Below, one piece after another: positions 8,386 through 18,000 of a stretch of DNA of 64,000 nt; positions within the stretch are counted from its first letter, which is position 1; every line of letters begins with the position of its first letter. The translations under genes were made by a program, and so were the position numbers. The DNA comes from JAMLHH01 sp964653095 (GTDB taxonomy: Bacteria > Bacteroidota > Bacteroidia > Chitinophagales > JADIYW01), in NCBI GenBank assembly GCA_964653095.1, contig CAZZEH010000020.1, positions 3,001 to 67,000 on the forward strand, given 5' to 3'. Below the pieces are notes generated by a model. That model saw only the letters and a program-made list of their open reading frames with translations. It was not told the origin of the DNA and ran no database searches.

Positions 8386-9476
8386 TGAAACGTTTTTGCA
8401 CACTGCTGATTTTATCTTTTGTCCTGCTCGTTCAGTGCAAAAAAGACAGTGCAGAAAACACCGCATTTCAGACTACGCCTTATCCATTTCCTGAGATTAA
8501 TCATTTCAGACCATTTGCAGATGATCCCGAAAATCCGTTGACGGTAGAAGGTGTTAATTTGGGGCATTACCTGTTCTTTGACACCAGACTATCCAAGGAT
8601 TTTACCATGTCCTGTGCGAGCTGTCATCTCGCAGAACACGGCTTTTCAGATCCGAACCGATTTAGTATCGGTGTGGAAGGACTGCCCGGGGCCCGGCACT
8701 CCATGTCACTGCTAAATCTTGCATGGAGTAAACAGTTTTTATGGGATGGAAGAGCTGCCACTCTGAGAGAACAGGCACTGGGCCCGGTGACCGACCCTCT
8801 GGAAATGAATAATTCCTGGGACGTAGTGGAAAGCAGAATTCAGTCCATTCCGGCTTATACAGAGATGTTTAAAAAGGCATTTAATACAGACGTTATCACA
8901 ACAGACCTGATTACGAAAGCCATAGAACAGTATGTGAAAACTTTGGTGTCTTTCAATTCAGATTACGACAAGTACCTGAGAGGGGAAAAAGAACTCAGTG
9001 CAGCAGCCATGCAGGGACTTAAGCATTTTAATAATGAAACCGCCGATTGTTTTCACTGTCACATTACTCCCGAACTTTTTGTACATGCTTCCAAAACTTT
9101 TATGAATAACGGCATGGACTATGAAGACGATTTTACCGATATGGGGGTGGGTGGTATTACCGGAAATCCAAAGGACCGGGCAAAATTTAAAATCCCTTCT
9201 TTAAGAAATGTAGCTGTAAAAGCTCCTTATATGCATGATGGAAGATTTGCCACATTGGAGGAAGTCATTGATTTTTACAATGAAGGTCCGAAGATATCTC
9301 CCTCTTTAGAACCTATTATGATAGCCGAAGCCAACAGGCGAGTATTACAATTTAATCATTGGGGACTAAATCTCTCCGAGCAGGAAAAACAGGAAGTAAT
9401 TGCTTTTCTGCATACACTTACCGATACATCTTTTTTGAATAATCCACATTATCTGAAGCCGGATAACATGCCGTAA
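8385..9476 (+). CDS. mbnH: MbnH/MauG-like diheme cytochrome c peroxidase family protein
   Basis: A 363-residue lipoprotein (signal ending LLVQC, Cys18) with two c-type heme sites, CASCH at 77-81 and CFHCH at 222-226. It also has the family motifs FFDTRLSKD, NLAWSKQFLWDGRA and APYMHDGRFATLEEVIDFY. It belongs to the bacterial diheme peroxidase superfamily, which includes MauG and MbnH. The one-base overlap with mbnP makes MbnH, modifying MbnP, more likely than a detoxifying peroxidase. It would act outside the inner membrane with electrons from a cytochrome. No cytochrome c maturation genes are in the window. Confidence 0.85.
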   Translation: MKRFCTLLILSFVLLVQCKKDSAENTAFQTTPYPFPEINHFRPFADDPENPLTVEGVNLGHYLFFDTRLSKDFTMSCASCHLAEHGFSDPNRFSIGVEGLPGARHSMSLLNLAWSKQFLWDGRAATLREQALGPVTDPLEMNNSWDVVESRIQSIPAYTEMFKKAFNTDVITTDLITKAIEQYVKTLVSFNSDYDKYLRGEKELSAAAMQGLKHFNNETADCFHCHITPELFVHASKTFMNNGMDYEDDFTDMGVGGITGNPKDRAKFKIPSLRNVAVKAPYMHDGRFATLEEVIDFYNEGPKISPSLEPIMIAEANRRVLQFNHWGLNLSEQEKQEVIAFLHTLTDTSFLNNPHYLKPDNMP

Positions 9477-9498
9477 TCCGGGCTAGACTTTAACAGAA

Positions 9499-9526
9499 TA
9501 AAAAAGGGCTACCATTAAGCAGCCCT
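9499..9526 (-). terminator. rho-independent terminator
   Basis: On the minus strand the stem AGGGCT / AGCCCT with a ten-base loop runs into a T stretch, about 25 bases after the barrel gene ending at 9551. It may also stop transcription coming from mbnH. Confidence 0.7.
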
Positions 9527-9550
9527 CACAAACACTACGAACAGATTAAA

Positions 9551-10282
9551 CTAAAATCTGAAAATACCGTAAATCTGAAAACCGGTATTGGTCACATGTT
9601 TCTTATCTGCCGGAAAAATTAAACCGTCATTTTCAGTAAGAGCTCCTTTGTATTTGTTATTGGTCAAATCTGTAAATCCTTTCTGAACTCTTGCCCCCAC
9701 ACCAAAACCACTGTTAGTAATGACTTCGAGACCTATATGCCCTCCAAAATCAAAGCGCTTTAATGGCAGTTCTCCGTTTATATCTTTATAATCATCGCCA
9801 TACCAGTTACCGCTCTGCTTATCTGTCTTTTTATCATTAACCGTGTTTTTTGATCTGGCATTACCACCCATGATATACGAAAAATAAGGCCCGGCGTAAA
9901 AATTAAAATTGTCCCCTAAGTAAACCTTTACAGACAATGGAATATCCAAAGAGTAAAGGTTTCCGGTTAAAGTCCATTTTCCGTCTTGTGCTAAAAGCGT
10001 ATAAGGTATTTCTCTTTTCACTCCTTTATTTGTGATAAGAGCTTCTACATCTATTCCGATAATTTTTCCGACAGTAGCTTCATACGAAATACCCACCAAT
10101 CCGCCTACTTTCCATTTGTTATTACTGTCCTTAATTTTCAAATTATCTAAGTCTTTGGGGTCTCCAAAACTGATAGTAGAAATTCCTATACCGCCTTTCA
10201 GACCAAAACCTCCTTTGGCAAATGTGGTAGTTGTCAGCCCTAAACTTAATAGCCCGGCAATCAATAATTTTCTTAGTCTCAT
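9551..10282 (-). CDS. outer-membrane beta-barrel protein (PorT-like fold)
   Basis: A 243-residue protein with a clear signal peptide (MRLRKLLIAGLLSLGLTTTTFA) followed by KGGFGLKGGIGIST and repeated amphipathic strands: IGIDVEALITN, YSLDIPLSVKVYL, NFNFYAGPYFSYIMGG. It ends TNTGFQIYGIFRF with a terminal Phe, typical of outer-membrane proteins. This fits the common Bacteroidota barrel family with the PorT-like fold. No specific function can be assigned. Confidence 0.75.
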   Translation of the reverse strand: MRLRKLLIAGLLSLGLTTTTFAKGGFGLKGGIGISTISFGDPKDLDNLKIKDSNNKWKVGGLVGISYEATVGKIIGIDVEALITNKGVKREIPYTLLAQDGKWTLTGNLYSLDIPLSVKVYLGDNFNFYAGPYFSYIMGGNARSKNTVNDKKTDKQSGNWYGDDYKDINGELPLKRFDFGGHIGLEVITNSGFGVGARVQKGFTDLTNNKYKGALTENDGLIFPADKKHVTNTGFQIYGIFRF

Positions 10283-10417
10283 AAAATATATTTTGTTTTT
10301 ATGCTTTTATTTCCGCTAATATCATGCCACAGATATGCGATTTAATGATTTACGTCATCCGATTTGGCGAATCTAAAAGCAATTCATTTTGTTCACTAAA
10401 CGACATGGACTCATAAT

Positions 10418-10741
10418 TTATAATTTTCCCTTCATCATTCTTTTAGTCTGTTCTTCTGAAGCCTGAAAATATAAAGTGCCGTTAATATTTTGAGAGATAA
10501 TGAAACTATTGTTATTACTTGGAGTATTTTCTTCTTTTATATCCAAGAGTCTGCTGACAGGAACTTCTAATATCTCGGCTATTTTGTACAGGACGTTGAT
10601 AGTAATCTTGGTTTTACCATTTTCAATGCAATTATATGCATTCACACTGATATCCAAGGCTGCTGCCATATCCTTTTGATATAGCCTTTTTCGCTCTCTG
10701 GCTTCCATAATCCGACGAGCGACCAATTCATTTTTATCCAT
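10418..10741 (-). CDS. XRE family HTH transcriptional regulator
   Basis: A 107-residue protein. Residues 8-65 form a Cro/CI-type helix-turn-helix: RIMEARERKRLYQKDMAAAL, then SVNAYNCIENGKTKITINVL and IAEILEVPVSRLL. The C-terminal 40 residues are polar with no known domain. It is divergent from the long repeat-protein gene starting at 10872. A perfect 23-bp palindrome lies in the 130-base gap between them, so it may control itself and that gene. Confidence 0.88.
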   Translation of the reverse strand: MDKNELVARRIMEARERKRLYQKDMAAALDISVNAYNCIENGKTKITINVLYKIAEILEVPVSRLLDIKEENTPSNNNSFIISQNINGTLYFQASEEQTKRMMKGKL

Positions 10742-10781
10742 AAATGTAATTACTCATATCTAAAAATATAACAAAATTTTA

Positions 10782-10804
10782 CAAATCCCAAAATTTGGGA
10801 TTTG
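10782..10804. promoter_or_regulatory. 23-bp perfect palindrome, candidate operator
   Basis: CAAATCCCAAA, one central A, then TTTGGGATTTG: perfect 11-base arms. It sits 41 bases from the regulator start codon and 68 bases from the repeat-protein start codon. The position between divergent genes, one of which encodes a helix-turn-helix protein, suggests its binding site. Confidence 0.55.
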
Positions 10805-10871
10805 AATCACATAAACAGTTGCTTTATTTAAAAAATGAGAAATACCTTTTAAGTCTTAAAAAATAAAAGTT

Positions 10872-12300
10872 ATGAAAAGTTATACTCAACTGCACACACT
10901 AAGCCTGCTCCTGACAGCCCTGCTTCTGTCTTCCAAACTTACTGCACAAACCTTAGAACCCGGGTGGCCTATCCCTACTAGTGGGACTGTGGAGGCAATA
11001 GTCAAAGAAGGTAACACCGTATATTTGGGTGGAAGTTTTCAGGGACTGTATTATAATATTCAAAATGGAGCAGTATTGGACGAGACTGATGGCGCTCCGA
11101 CTTCTCCTTATCAAATTCCTAATAGTACCGTCCAAACATCTATACCGGATGGTCAGGGTGGCTGGTATATAGGAGGAGCTTTTACGGAAGTGGGCGGACA
11201 GCCGAGAAGTGGTTTGGCCCGAATCAATGCCGATGGAACGCTGAATTCCTGGAATCCGATTTTAGACGGAACGGTGAGTTCTTTGGACTTGCACAACGAT
11301 ACCTTATATGTAGGGGGAAGTTTTTACAATGTGAACGGTAAGCTAAGTCCGGGAATTGCGGTATTTAATATGCAGACCGGACAATTGTGTCCATGGGAAG
11401 GCTACCCCTCTTCATCTGTCAATACGCTGAAGAGAGAAGGGCAGGTTTTGTATGTCGGCGGTAATTTCACCACGATAAGCAATGTATCTATTGCCCACGG
11501 AGGAGTATTTGACGAAGATACCGGTCTTCCGGATGATTTCCCCTATATTAATGGGCCAGTTCGCACATCTATCTCGGATGGTAATGGGGGCTGGTATATA
11601 GGAGGTGATTTTACGGAAGTAGGTGGGCAGCCGAGAAGCTATTTTGCCCGAATCAATGCCGATGGTTCTCTTCACCCCATCAGCTTAAATTTTAATGGAG
11701 GTGCCTCTCAAATGGTACTCAATGGAAATATTCTGTACCTGGCAGGAGCTTTTAATCAAATTGATGGGCAAAGTAGAAATTATCTGGCTGCTGTAGATGT
11801 CAGTACCGGACAATTGACTCCTTGGAATCCCGATGCTGATGGTGCTGTCTATTCCATTGCCGTGAGTGGAAATACGGTCTATGCCGGAGGGCAGTTTACT
11901 TCTATAGGAGGTGAGAATAGAAATTATTTGGGAGCAGTGGATGCCACCACTGGCTTGGCGACCGCTTGGGATCCTAGTGCAAATAGTATAGTCTATGCTC
12001 TTGCCGTGAATGGCAATACCGTATATGCCGGAGGATACTTCACTTCTATAGGTGGTGAATATAGACACTACTTGGCAGCAGTAGATGCGACTACTGGTCT
12101 CGCGACCGCTTGGGATCCTAGCCCTAATTATTATGTGACTAGTCTTGCCGTGAATGGCAATACGGTCTATGCCGGAGGATACTTCACTTATATAGGAGGT
12201 GATAATAGAAATTATTTAGGAGCAATAGATGCCACTACAGGTTTGGCGACCGCTTGGGATCCTAGCCCTAATTATTATGTGACTAGTCTTGCCGTGAATG
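10872..12300 (+). CDS. secreted beta-propeller-like repeat protein, N-terminal part (interrupted by assembly gap)
   Basis: The N-terminal 476 codons begin with a signal peptide (MKSYTQLHTLSLLLTALLLSSKLTAQ). At least nine repeats of about 48 residues follow. Early units are divergent (GGWYIGGAFTEVGGQPRSGL, DTLYVGGSFYNVNG); later ones approach the consensus NTVYAGGYFTSIGGENRNYL followed by AAVDATTGLATAWDPNPN. The pattern resembles propeller-like repeats such as DUF5122/delta-60, which are typical of large extracellular proteins. The frame runs into the N gap at 12301. It is the same gene as 12401-14863: the 55 bases just before the gap recur exactly just after it. Confidence 0.8.
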
Positions 12301-12400
12301 NNNNNNNNNNNNNNNNNNNNNNNNNNNNNNNNNNNNNNNNNNNNNNNNNNNNNNNNNNNNNNNNNNNNNNNNNNNNNNNNNNNNNNNNNNNNNNNNNNNN
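12301..12400. other. assembly gap (100 Ns) inside the repeat gene
   Basis: One hundred Ns, a placeholder length. The repeat unit is 144 bases and the flanking units would join in frame if the true gap were 89 bases or 89 plus multiples of 144. With 100 Ns the two halves appear in different frames, which is an artefact and not a frameshift. The number of missing repeats is unknown. Confidence 0.95.
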
Positions 12401-14863
12401 GCGACCGCTTGGGATCCTAGCCCTAATTATTATGTGACTAGTCTTGCCGTGAATGGCAATACGGTGTATGTCGGAGGATACTTCACTTATATAGGAGGTC
12501 AATCTAAGTCTTCCTGGGCAGCCATAGATGCCGAGACAGGTAGCATGTCATCATCAGACTTAAGACTAGACAACTATGTGCAGACAATATCTTTCAGCAG
12601 TGGCAGAATGTTTGTCGGAGGCTATTTTACCTCTGTGGGGAGCGAGATCAGAACTTATTTGGCAGCTTTGAATGCTGCAACAGGCTCGGTGACAGCTTGG
12701 GATCCTAATCCAAATTATTATGTCAATACCCTCGCTGTGAGTGGAAATAATACGGTGTATGTAGGAGGAAGTTATAGTTATATAGGAGAGGAGTATATAA
12801 ATTATTTGGCAGCAGTAGATGCGACTACCGGACTGGCGACGGCTTGGAACCCTAATGCTGATAACACGGTCAATGTCCTTGCCGTGAATGGCAATACCGT
12901 ATATGCCGGAGGGTACTTTACTTCTATTGGTGGAGAGAGTAGAAATCGTTTGGCGGCCATAAATGCCACTACAGGACTGGCGACAGCTTGGAATCCCAAT
13001 GTTGACGAAGGAGGAGCCTATTATAATGGGGTCTATGCCCTTGCCTTAAATGGTAATACGGTGTATGCCGGAGGATCCTTCATTTCTATAGGAGGTGAAA
13101 GCAGAAATAATATTGCAGCCATAGATGCCACGACCGGCTTGGCGACTGCATGGAATCCCAATATAGACAGTTATGTCTTAACCCTTGCTGTCAGTGGAGA
13201 CAAGGTGTATGTCGGAGGAAGTTTTTATTCTATAGGCGCTCGGGATATCAACTATTTAGCGGCTATTGACGCTACTACCAAAAAAATAAAAGCATGGAAT
13301 CCAAATCCTGATAATAGTGTCACCACTCTTGCAGTGAGTGGCAATACAGTATATGCCGGAGGGCAGTTTACTTCTATAGGAGGTGAGAATAGAAATTATT
13401 TGGGAGCAGTGGATGCGACTACCGGGCTAGCGACAGCATGGAATCCAAATCCTGATAATATTGTCACCACTCTTGCCATGAGTGGCAATACGGTATATGC
13501 CGGAGGAAACTTTACTTCTATAGGAGGTGAGAATAGATATTATTTAGCAGCAGTAGATGCCACTACCGGATTAACAACAGATTGGGATCCTAATCCAAAT
13601 CATTATGTCAATGCCCTTGCTGTGAGTGGCAATACAGTATATGCCGGAGGGCAGTTTACTTCTATAGGAGGTGAGAATAGAAATTATTTGGGAGCAGTGG
13701 ATGCGACTACCGGGCTAGCGACAGCATGGAATCCAAATCCTGATAATATTGTCACCACTCTTGCCATGAGTGGCAATACGGTATATGCCGGAGGAAACTT
13801 TACTTCTATAGGAGGTGAGAATAGAAATTATTTAGGAGCAATAGATGCCACTACAGGTTTGGCGACCGCTTGGGATCCTATCCCTAATTATTATGTGACT
13901 AGTCTTGCTGTGAGTGGCAATGCGGTGTATGTCGGAGGGCAGTTTATTTCTATTGGCGGTCAAAATAGATATGGCAGTGCAGGTATAGATGCTACTACCG
14001 GTCAGGCGACGGGTTGGAATCCGTCAAACGGATATTCACGTGTTTTATATATTAATGGGGATCGATTATTTACATCGTTAGGTGGTTTTTCTGTCTATCA
14101 ATTAGGGGATGATGTAAAGATCTGGTACTTGGATGCGGATGGTGACGGCTGGTACGCAGATATGCAGGAGGCTGTATCTTCTCCCGGAGAAGAGTGGACG
14201 GATATTCTGCCATCCGGCGGGAATGGAGACTGTGACGACAGTGATCCGGATGTTTGGAGAGAAGCCCTTCTCTATGCGGATGCAGACGGTGATGATTATT
14301 CGCCCGATATATATAGCGGAGGCCAGATAATCTGTATAGGAGCCGATATCCCATCGGGCTATACGGATGATCCGTATGGCTATGACTGTGATGACGGTGA
14401 TCCGAATATCTGGAGGGTGGCTCACCTATATACAGATGCCGACGGTGACGGCTACTCACCGGATTATAATATAGGTGGTCAGCCGTCGTGTGTGGGAAAT
14501 ACCATCCCGGAAGGTTATACAGAATCTCCGTTGGGAGATGATTGTGATGATCAGGACGATACTATTTATACAGGCTGTGTCGGTATTACTTGTAACACTC
14601 CGACAGGCTTACAGACCTCTGTTGATGGTCAGAGTGTTACTTTTAGCTGGAGTTATACCGGAGCAGATATACATGCTATTCAGCTTTTGAAAAAAGAAGG
14701 CGGGTATTCTAAAGCTTATTCTAAAGTTGAAAATAGTTTTACAACAGATGATATCCCTTCGGGAGCATACACTTGGATAGTGAAGGCTCTCTGTGAAACT
14801 AAGACTAAGGTAACAGGAAATTCGTCTGAGTGGATTGAAGGGGGTGAGTTTAAAGTATCATAG
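12401..14863 (+). CDS. secreted repeat protein, C-terminal part with MopE-type metal-binding motifs and fibronectin III domain
   Basis: Continuation of the gene starting at 10872: 820 codons. About eleven more 48-residue repeats (NTVYAGGQFTSIGG type) and a degenerate last one precede a C-terminal region starting near 14110. That region holds three Asp-rich motifs: YLDADGDGWYAD with GDCDDSDPDVW, YADADGDDYSPD with YDCDDGDPNIW, and YTDADGDGYSPD with GDDCDDQDDTIY. These match the putative metal-binding motif family named for the copper protein MopE and also resemble calcium-binding loops. The last 95 residues look like a fibronectin III domain (TPTGLQTSVDGQSVTFSWSY). I see no T9SS sorting tail. 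It is probably a surface or secreted protein. The ligand is unknown; calcium is at least as likely as copper. Confidence 0.8.
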   Translation, partial: ATAWDPSPNYYVTSLAVNGNTVYVGGYFTYIGGQSKSSWAAIDAETGSMSSSDLRLDNYVQTISFSSGRMFVGGYFTSVGSEIRTYLAALNAATGSVTAWDPNPNYYVNTLAVSGNNTVYVGGSYSYIGEEYINYLAAVDATTGLATAWNPNADNTVNVLAVNGNTVYAGGYFTSIGGESRNRLAAINATTGLATAWNPNVDEGGAYYNGVYALALNGNTVYAGGSFISIGGESRNNIAAIDATTGLATAWNPNIDSYVLTLAVSGDKVYVGGSFYSIGARDINYLAAIDATTKKIKAWNPNPDNSVTTLAVSGNTVYAGGQFTSIGGENRNYLGAVDATTGLATAWNPNPDNIVTTLAMSGNTVYAGGNFTSIGGENRYYLAAVDATTGLTTDWDPNPNHYVNALAVSGNTVYAGGQFTSIGGENRNYLGAVDATTGLATAWNPNPDNIVTTLAMSGNTVYAGGNFTSIGGENRNYLGAIDATTGLATAWDPIPNYYVTSLAVSGNAVYVGGQFISIGGQNRYGSAGIDATTGQATGWNPSNGYSRVLYINGDRLFTSLGGFSVYQLGDDVKIWYLDADGDGWYADMQEAVSSPGEEWTDILPSGGNGDCDDSDPDVWREALLYADADGDDYSPDIYSGGQIICIGADIPSGYTDDPYGYDCDDGDPNIWRVAHLYTDADGDGYSPDYNIGGQPSCVGNTIPEGYTESPLGDDCDDQDDTIYTGCVGITCNTPTGLQTSVDGQSVTFSWSYTGADIHAIQLLKKEGGYSKAYSKVENSFTTDDIPSGAYTWIVKALCETKTKVTGNSSEWIEGGEFKVS

Positions 14864-14963
14864 ATGTAAATAAACAGATATGATATATATTCAATTTAAT
14901 GATTAACAGTTAGTCTGTTTTCTATGATTATTATGATAGAGCAATAGGATTTTTAAATATTTC

Positions 14964-15059
14964 TTCAATCGTAATTGAAACTTTTGCAAAATACCGGATA
15001 ACATTCAATCGTAATTGAAACTTTTGTAAAACATTGAATAACCTTCAATTACAATTGAA
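14964..15059. repeat. three palindromic 16-mers with an exact 40-base period
   Basis: TTCAATCGTAATTGAA at 14964-14979 and 15004-15019, and TTCAATTACAATTGAA at 15044-15059. Each has inverted TTCAAT/ATTGAA arms. The 24-base segments between are similar (ACTTTTGCAAAATACC against ACTTTTGTAAAACATT), so the unit is a 40-bp tandem repeat. It lies between the ends of two convergent genes. Confidence 0.8.
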
Positions 15060-15068
15060 TTTTCACCT

Positions 15069-18000
15069 CTATTTCCCTACACTTACTCTCTGCCCGGCAG
15101 ACTGGAACCTAAATTCCGGTGCATACAGACATTCACCTGTGGTCACGCCGCTGCTGTAAACTCCGGCCATATTGACAAAAACGGTGTACTCAAAAACATA
15201 GGTTCCTTTATTGACTCTGTCCATATACCAGTGCGTAGCAGCATCTCCGGTCACTTCATAATATCCCAAGCCTCCCTGATATTTGTAACGGGACAATACA
15301 CTCACCGGCTCAAAACCTGCACCTCGTGTATCCTGCAAATGGAAAAACTCTACATCCCGATCAAACTTCAGCTCTAATTTCACTCTGACCTTTTCACCGA
15401 CTGTCAAAGGTGTGTTTTCGTTGATTATCTGTAACTCTTCACCTTTGGCGGTATTCACCACTCTGTAAAGGGTTCTTCTGACTTGCAGATCTTTGATGCT
15501 GGCCTGCACTTTATCGATATCTTCCCAGTACTGATAGTAAACAGAGCCCCATGACGGACCTTTGGTTTTCTTCTTAATGCTGATTTTATCAGGGGCATCT
15601 TTGATTTCCCCGGCAGTCCAGGTGGTCTTGATATAGCCGGTACCTGCAGAAGCTGTGCTCTTATCTATTTTGGTCTTGTCAAACTTTATCTTATCCTGCT
15701 TTTTGCTGCTTTTCCAATCACCTCCGGTCAGCAGTAGAGCATAACAAGCATCAGCTGTAGCATTGGGCTGTACCCATCTAGAAGTCTTTTTTTGCGTCAT
15801 CAGCCAGATTTTCAGTTCATCTGCAGTTTTGGTATCACCGTTCACTTCTTCGAAAGCCTGAATCGCCAGAGCATGAGTCTCTATGGGTGCCTGATACCAG
15901 AAGTAAGATGTACCGCCTTTCCAGTACATCCCTAATTGGTCAGACTCCACGGCAGATTGTTTGAGGGAGTAAAGGATATCTTTTGCCATTTTTTTATCAC
16001 CCATTCTGTTGAGAGTCAACGCCAGAGCTGCTTTAGCATAATTATTTTTGTCCAAAGCATATTTCTGTGCCTGCTGATAGAAATACTTTTCTGCATCGTT
16101 CAACTTTTTGCCATTGAGATGAGAAATTAGCCACAAATACTGTATCTCTATATAAGAAAGATGGTCGTGATTCAGATAATCGTTGTCATTCTTTTTGATT
16201 CGCTCAAAAGATTTTTGCGCCTCATATTCTAAATATTTCAGTGCTCTGTCTATCCAGGCATTGAGTTCTTTGTCAGATGAAATCTTAATCATACCCAAGT
16301 GCTGCGATCTGTATAATCCAAGAACGATATTTTGAGTCATATACCTGTTGGCTGGCATACCCGGATACCAGGAAAGACCTCCACTTTCATCCTGCAGCTC
16401 CTGCAGTTTTTTCAGCAAAAGTTCTTTGCCGAACTCATTCTGTGCATCGTCCAACAGTCGGAATAAAGACTGCATCTGTTCAGTTTCATTTTGCGCATCG
16501 CGCAACCACGGTGTCGCTTCCAAAGCGACAGATTTTAATTCCTGATTTTTCTCCAAAGCAGATTTTAGCGAACCTTCTTTTTTCCATGCTTCTAACAATT
16601 TCTTGCTCTCCGGGACAGACTTCAAAATATAAGCTGCCATAGTATTGGCGTAAAACCTATTGAACAGAGAAGTCGCCGAAGCATCTTTGTTTTCATTGAG
16701 ATAGGGCAGAGCCGTCAATACCTGCCATATCGGTTGAGAACTGTATTCAAAGGTCAAAGATTTAGCTTCTGCAGTTTTGCTGTCGCGAATAATCTCTTTC
16801 AGGTTGATTTCCTCTTTACCTTTTTTACGGATAAAGAAAGGATAAGATTCGGTCAGCAACATTCTGTTTTCCAATACCGGAATCATATCGCTTTCTCCGT
16901 CGGTCTGGTTTCCTGCACTTGCGGTGACTTCATAAATCAGCCCTTCGTAATCACTCGGAATATTGATTTTCCACTCTGTATGAGCGTTATTTCCGGCTGC
17001 AAGATTCACTTTCATTTCTGAACCGGACTGCAAGATTTCTTTTGTTACATCTTTATTGGTCTGTGCATCTCTGAAGGTGATATTCACTGTGGCTTCCATT
17101 GCGTTTTCGGTCAGATTGGACACGCGTGCACTCAGATATAATTCGTCTCCCATTCTGACAAAACGAGGTTTATTCATCTGTATCATCAGGTCTTTTTGAG
17201 ACACTACTTCTTCCTGAATGATGGTATGTTCCAAACCTTTTGTATGTGCTACCGCTAAAAATTTCCAAGTCGTCAGTGCGTCCGGCATGGTGAATTCAAA
17301 ACTGTAATTACCGTCCTTGTCTTTTTTTAGTTGAGGATAAAAGAAAGCTGTCTCGGCAAAGTTTTTACGCAAAGCAATATTCTGAGCAGAAAAAGCATCT
17401 TCTTCCACCATCACTTCACCCATTACTCTGTCCCCGTCAGTCACAGATTCTTCCATCGCATAATTAGCAGACTCCTCTAAGCTCTCTTTTGCTGCAGGTG
17501 CCGGCATTGCATCTGCTGCCATAATCTTTTGCAAAGCCATGCCACCAGCGGCGGATCTCATATATATCATATTGCCGCCATAACGGTAAGGAACTATATT
17601 GAATCCGAAATAGTTGAGCTGCGGATAATACAATCCGGGATAAGAATATGACTGATAAAAACCCGAACCGGTATAATTTCTGACCAGAGATGTCTTGAAG
17701 GAAATATTCGTTTTGACCACTCCCGAAAAAGAATATGTCACCGGATAAAACAATCTGAATGAATATCCGTGCGGTAGGAATTGGTCGAGCGACGCATCGT
17801 ACATGGTCGCCAAAAGTTCGGCATCTGCAAGTGTTTTATTTTTGTCGAAAATCTGTAAACTCCAAGTTTCTTTTGCGCCCGGCAACAGCTTATTTCTGAA
17901 TGTCTTCCACTGATAAGTCAGCTCACCCGGCATTTCATAAGGAATAGAAATCGTCTGACTTCCCGAAAAATCTCTGTTTTGTGCCGAGACTTCATAGTGC

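Noticed and set aside
8385..9476. Ordinary cytochrome c peroxidase for peroxide detoxification
   Set aside because: Possible from sequence alone, but the overlapping MbnP gene makes a MbnH role more likely.
12275..12502. Frameshift or two separate genes in the repeat protein
   Set aside because: The frame change coincides with 100 placeholder Ns; repeat period analysis shows a correct-length gap would restore the frame.
14070..14459. Minus-strand readings opposite the MopE-type motifs, rich in His and Arg
   Set aside because: They are shadows of the GAT/GAC-rich coding strand and have no start context.
14964..15059. CRISPR-like array
   Set aside because: Repeat unit is 16 bases (about 23 with similar flank), only three copies, spacers resemble one another, and no cas genes are present.
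16348..17021. Plus-strand readings inside the alpha-2-macroglobulin gene
   Set aside because: Antisense shadows of a well-supported 2003-codon gene.
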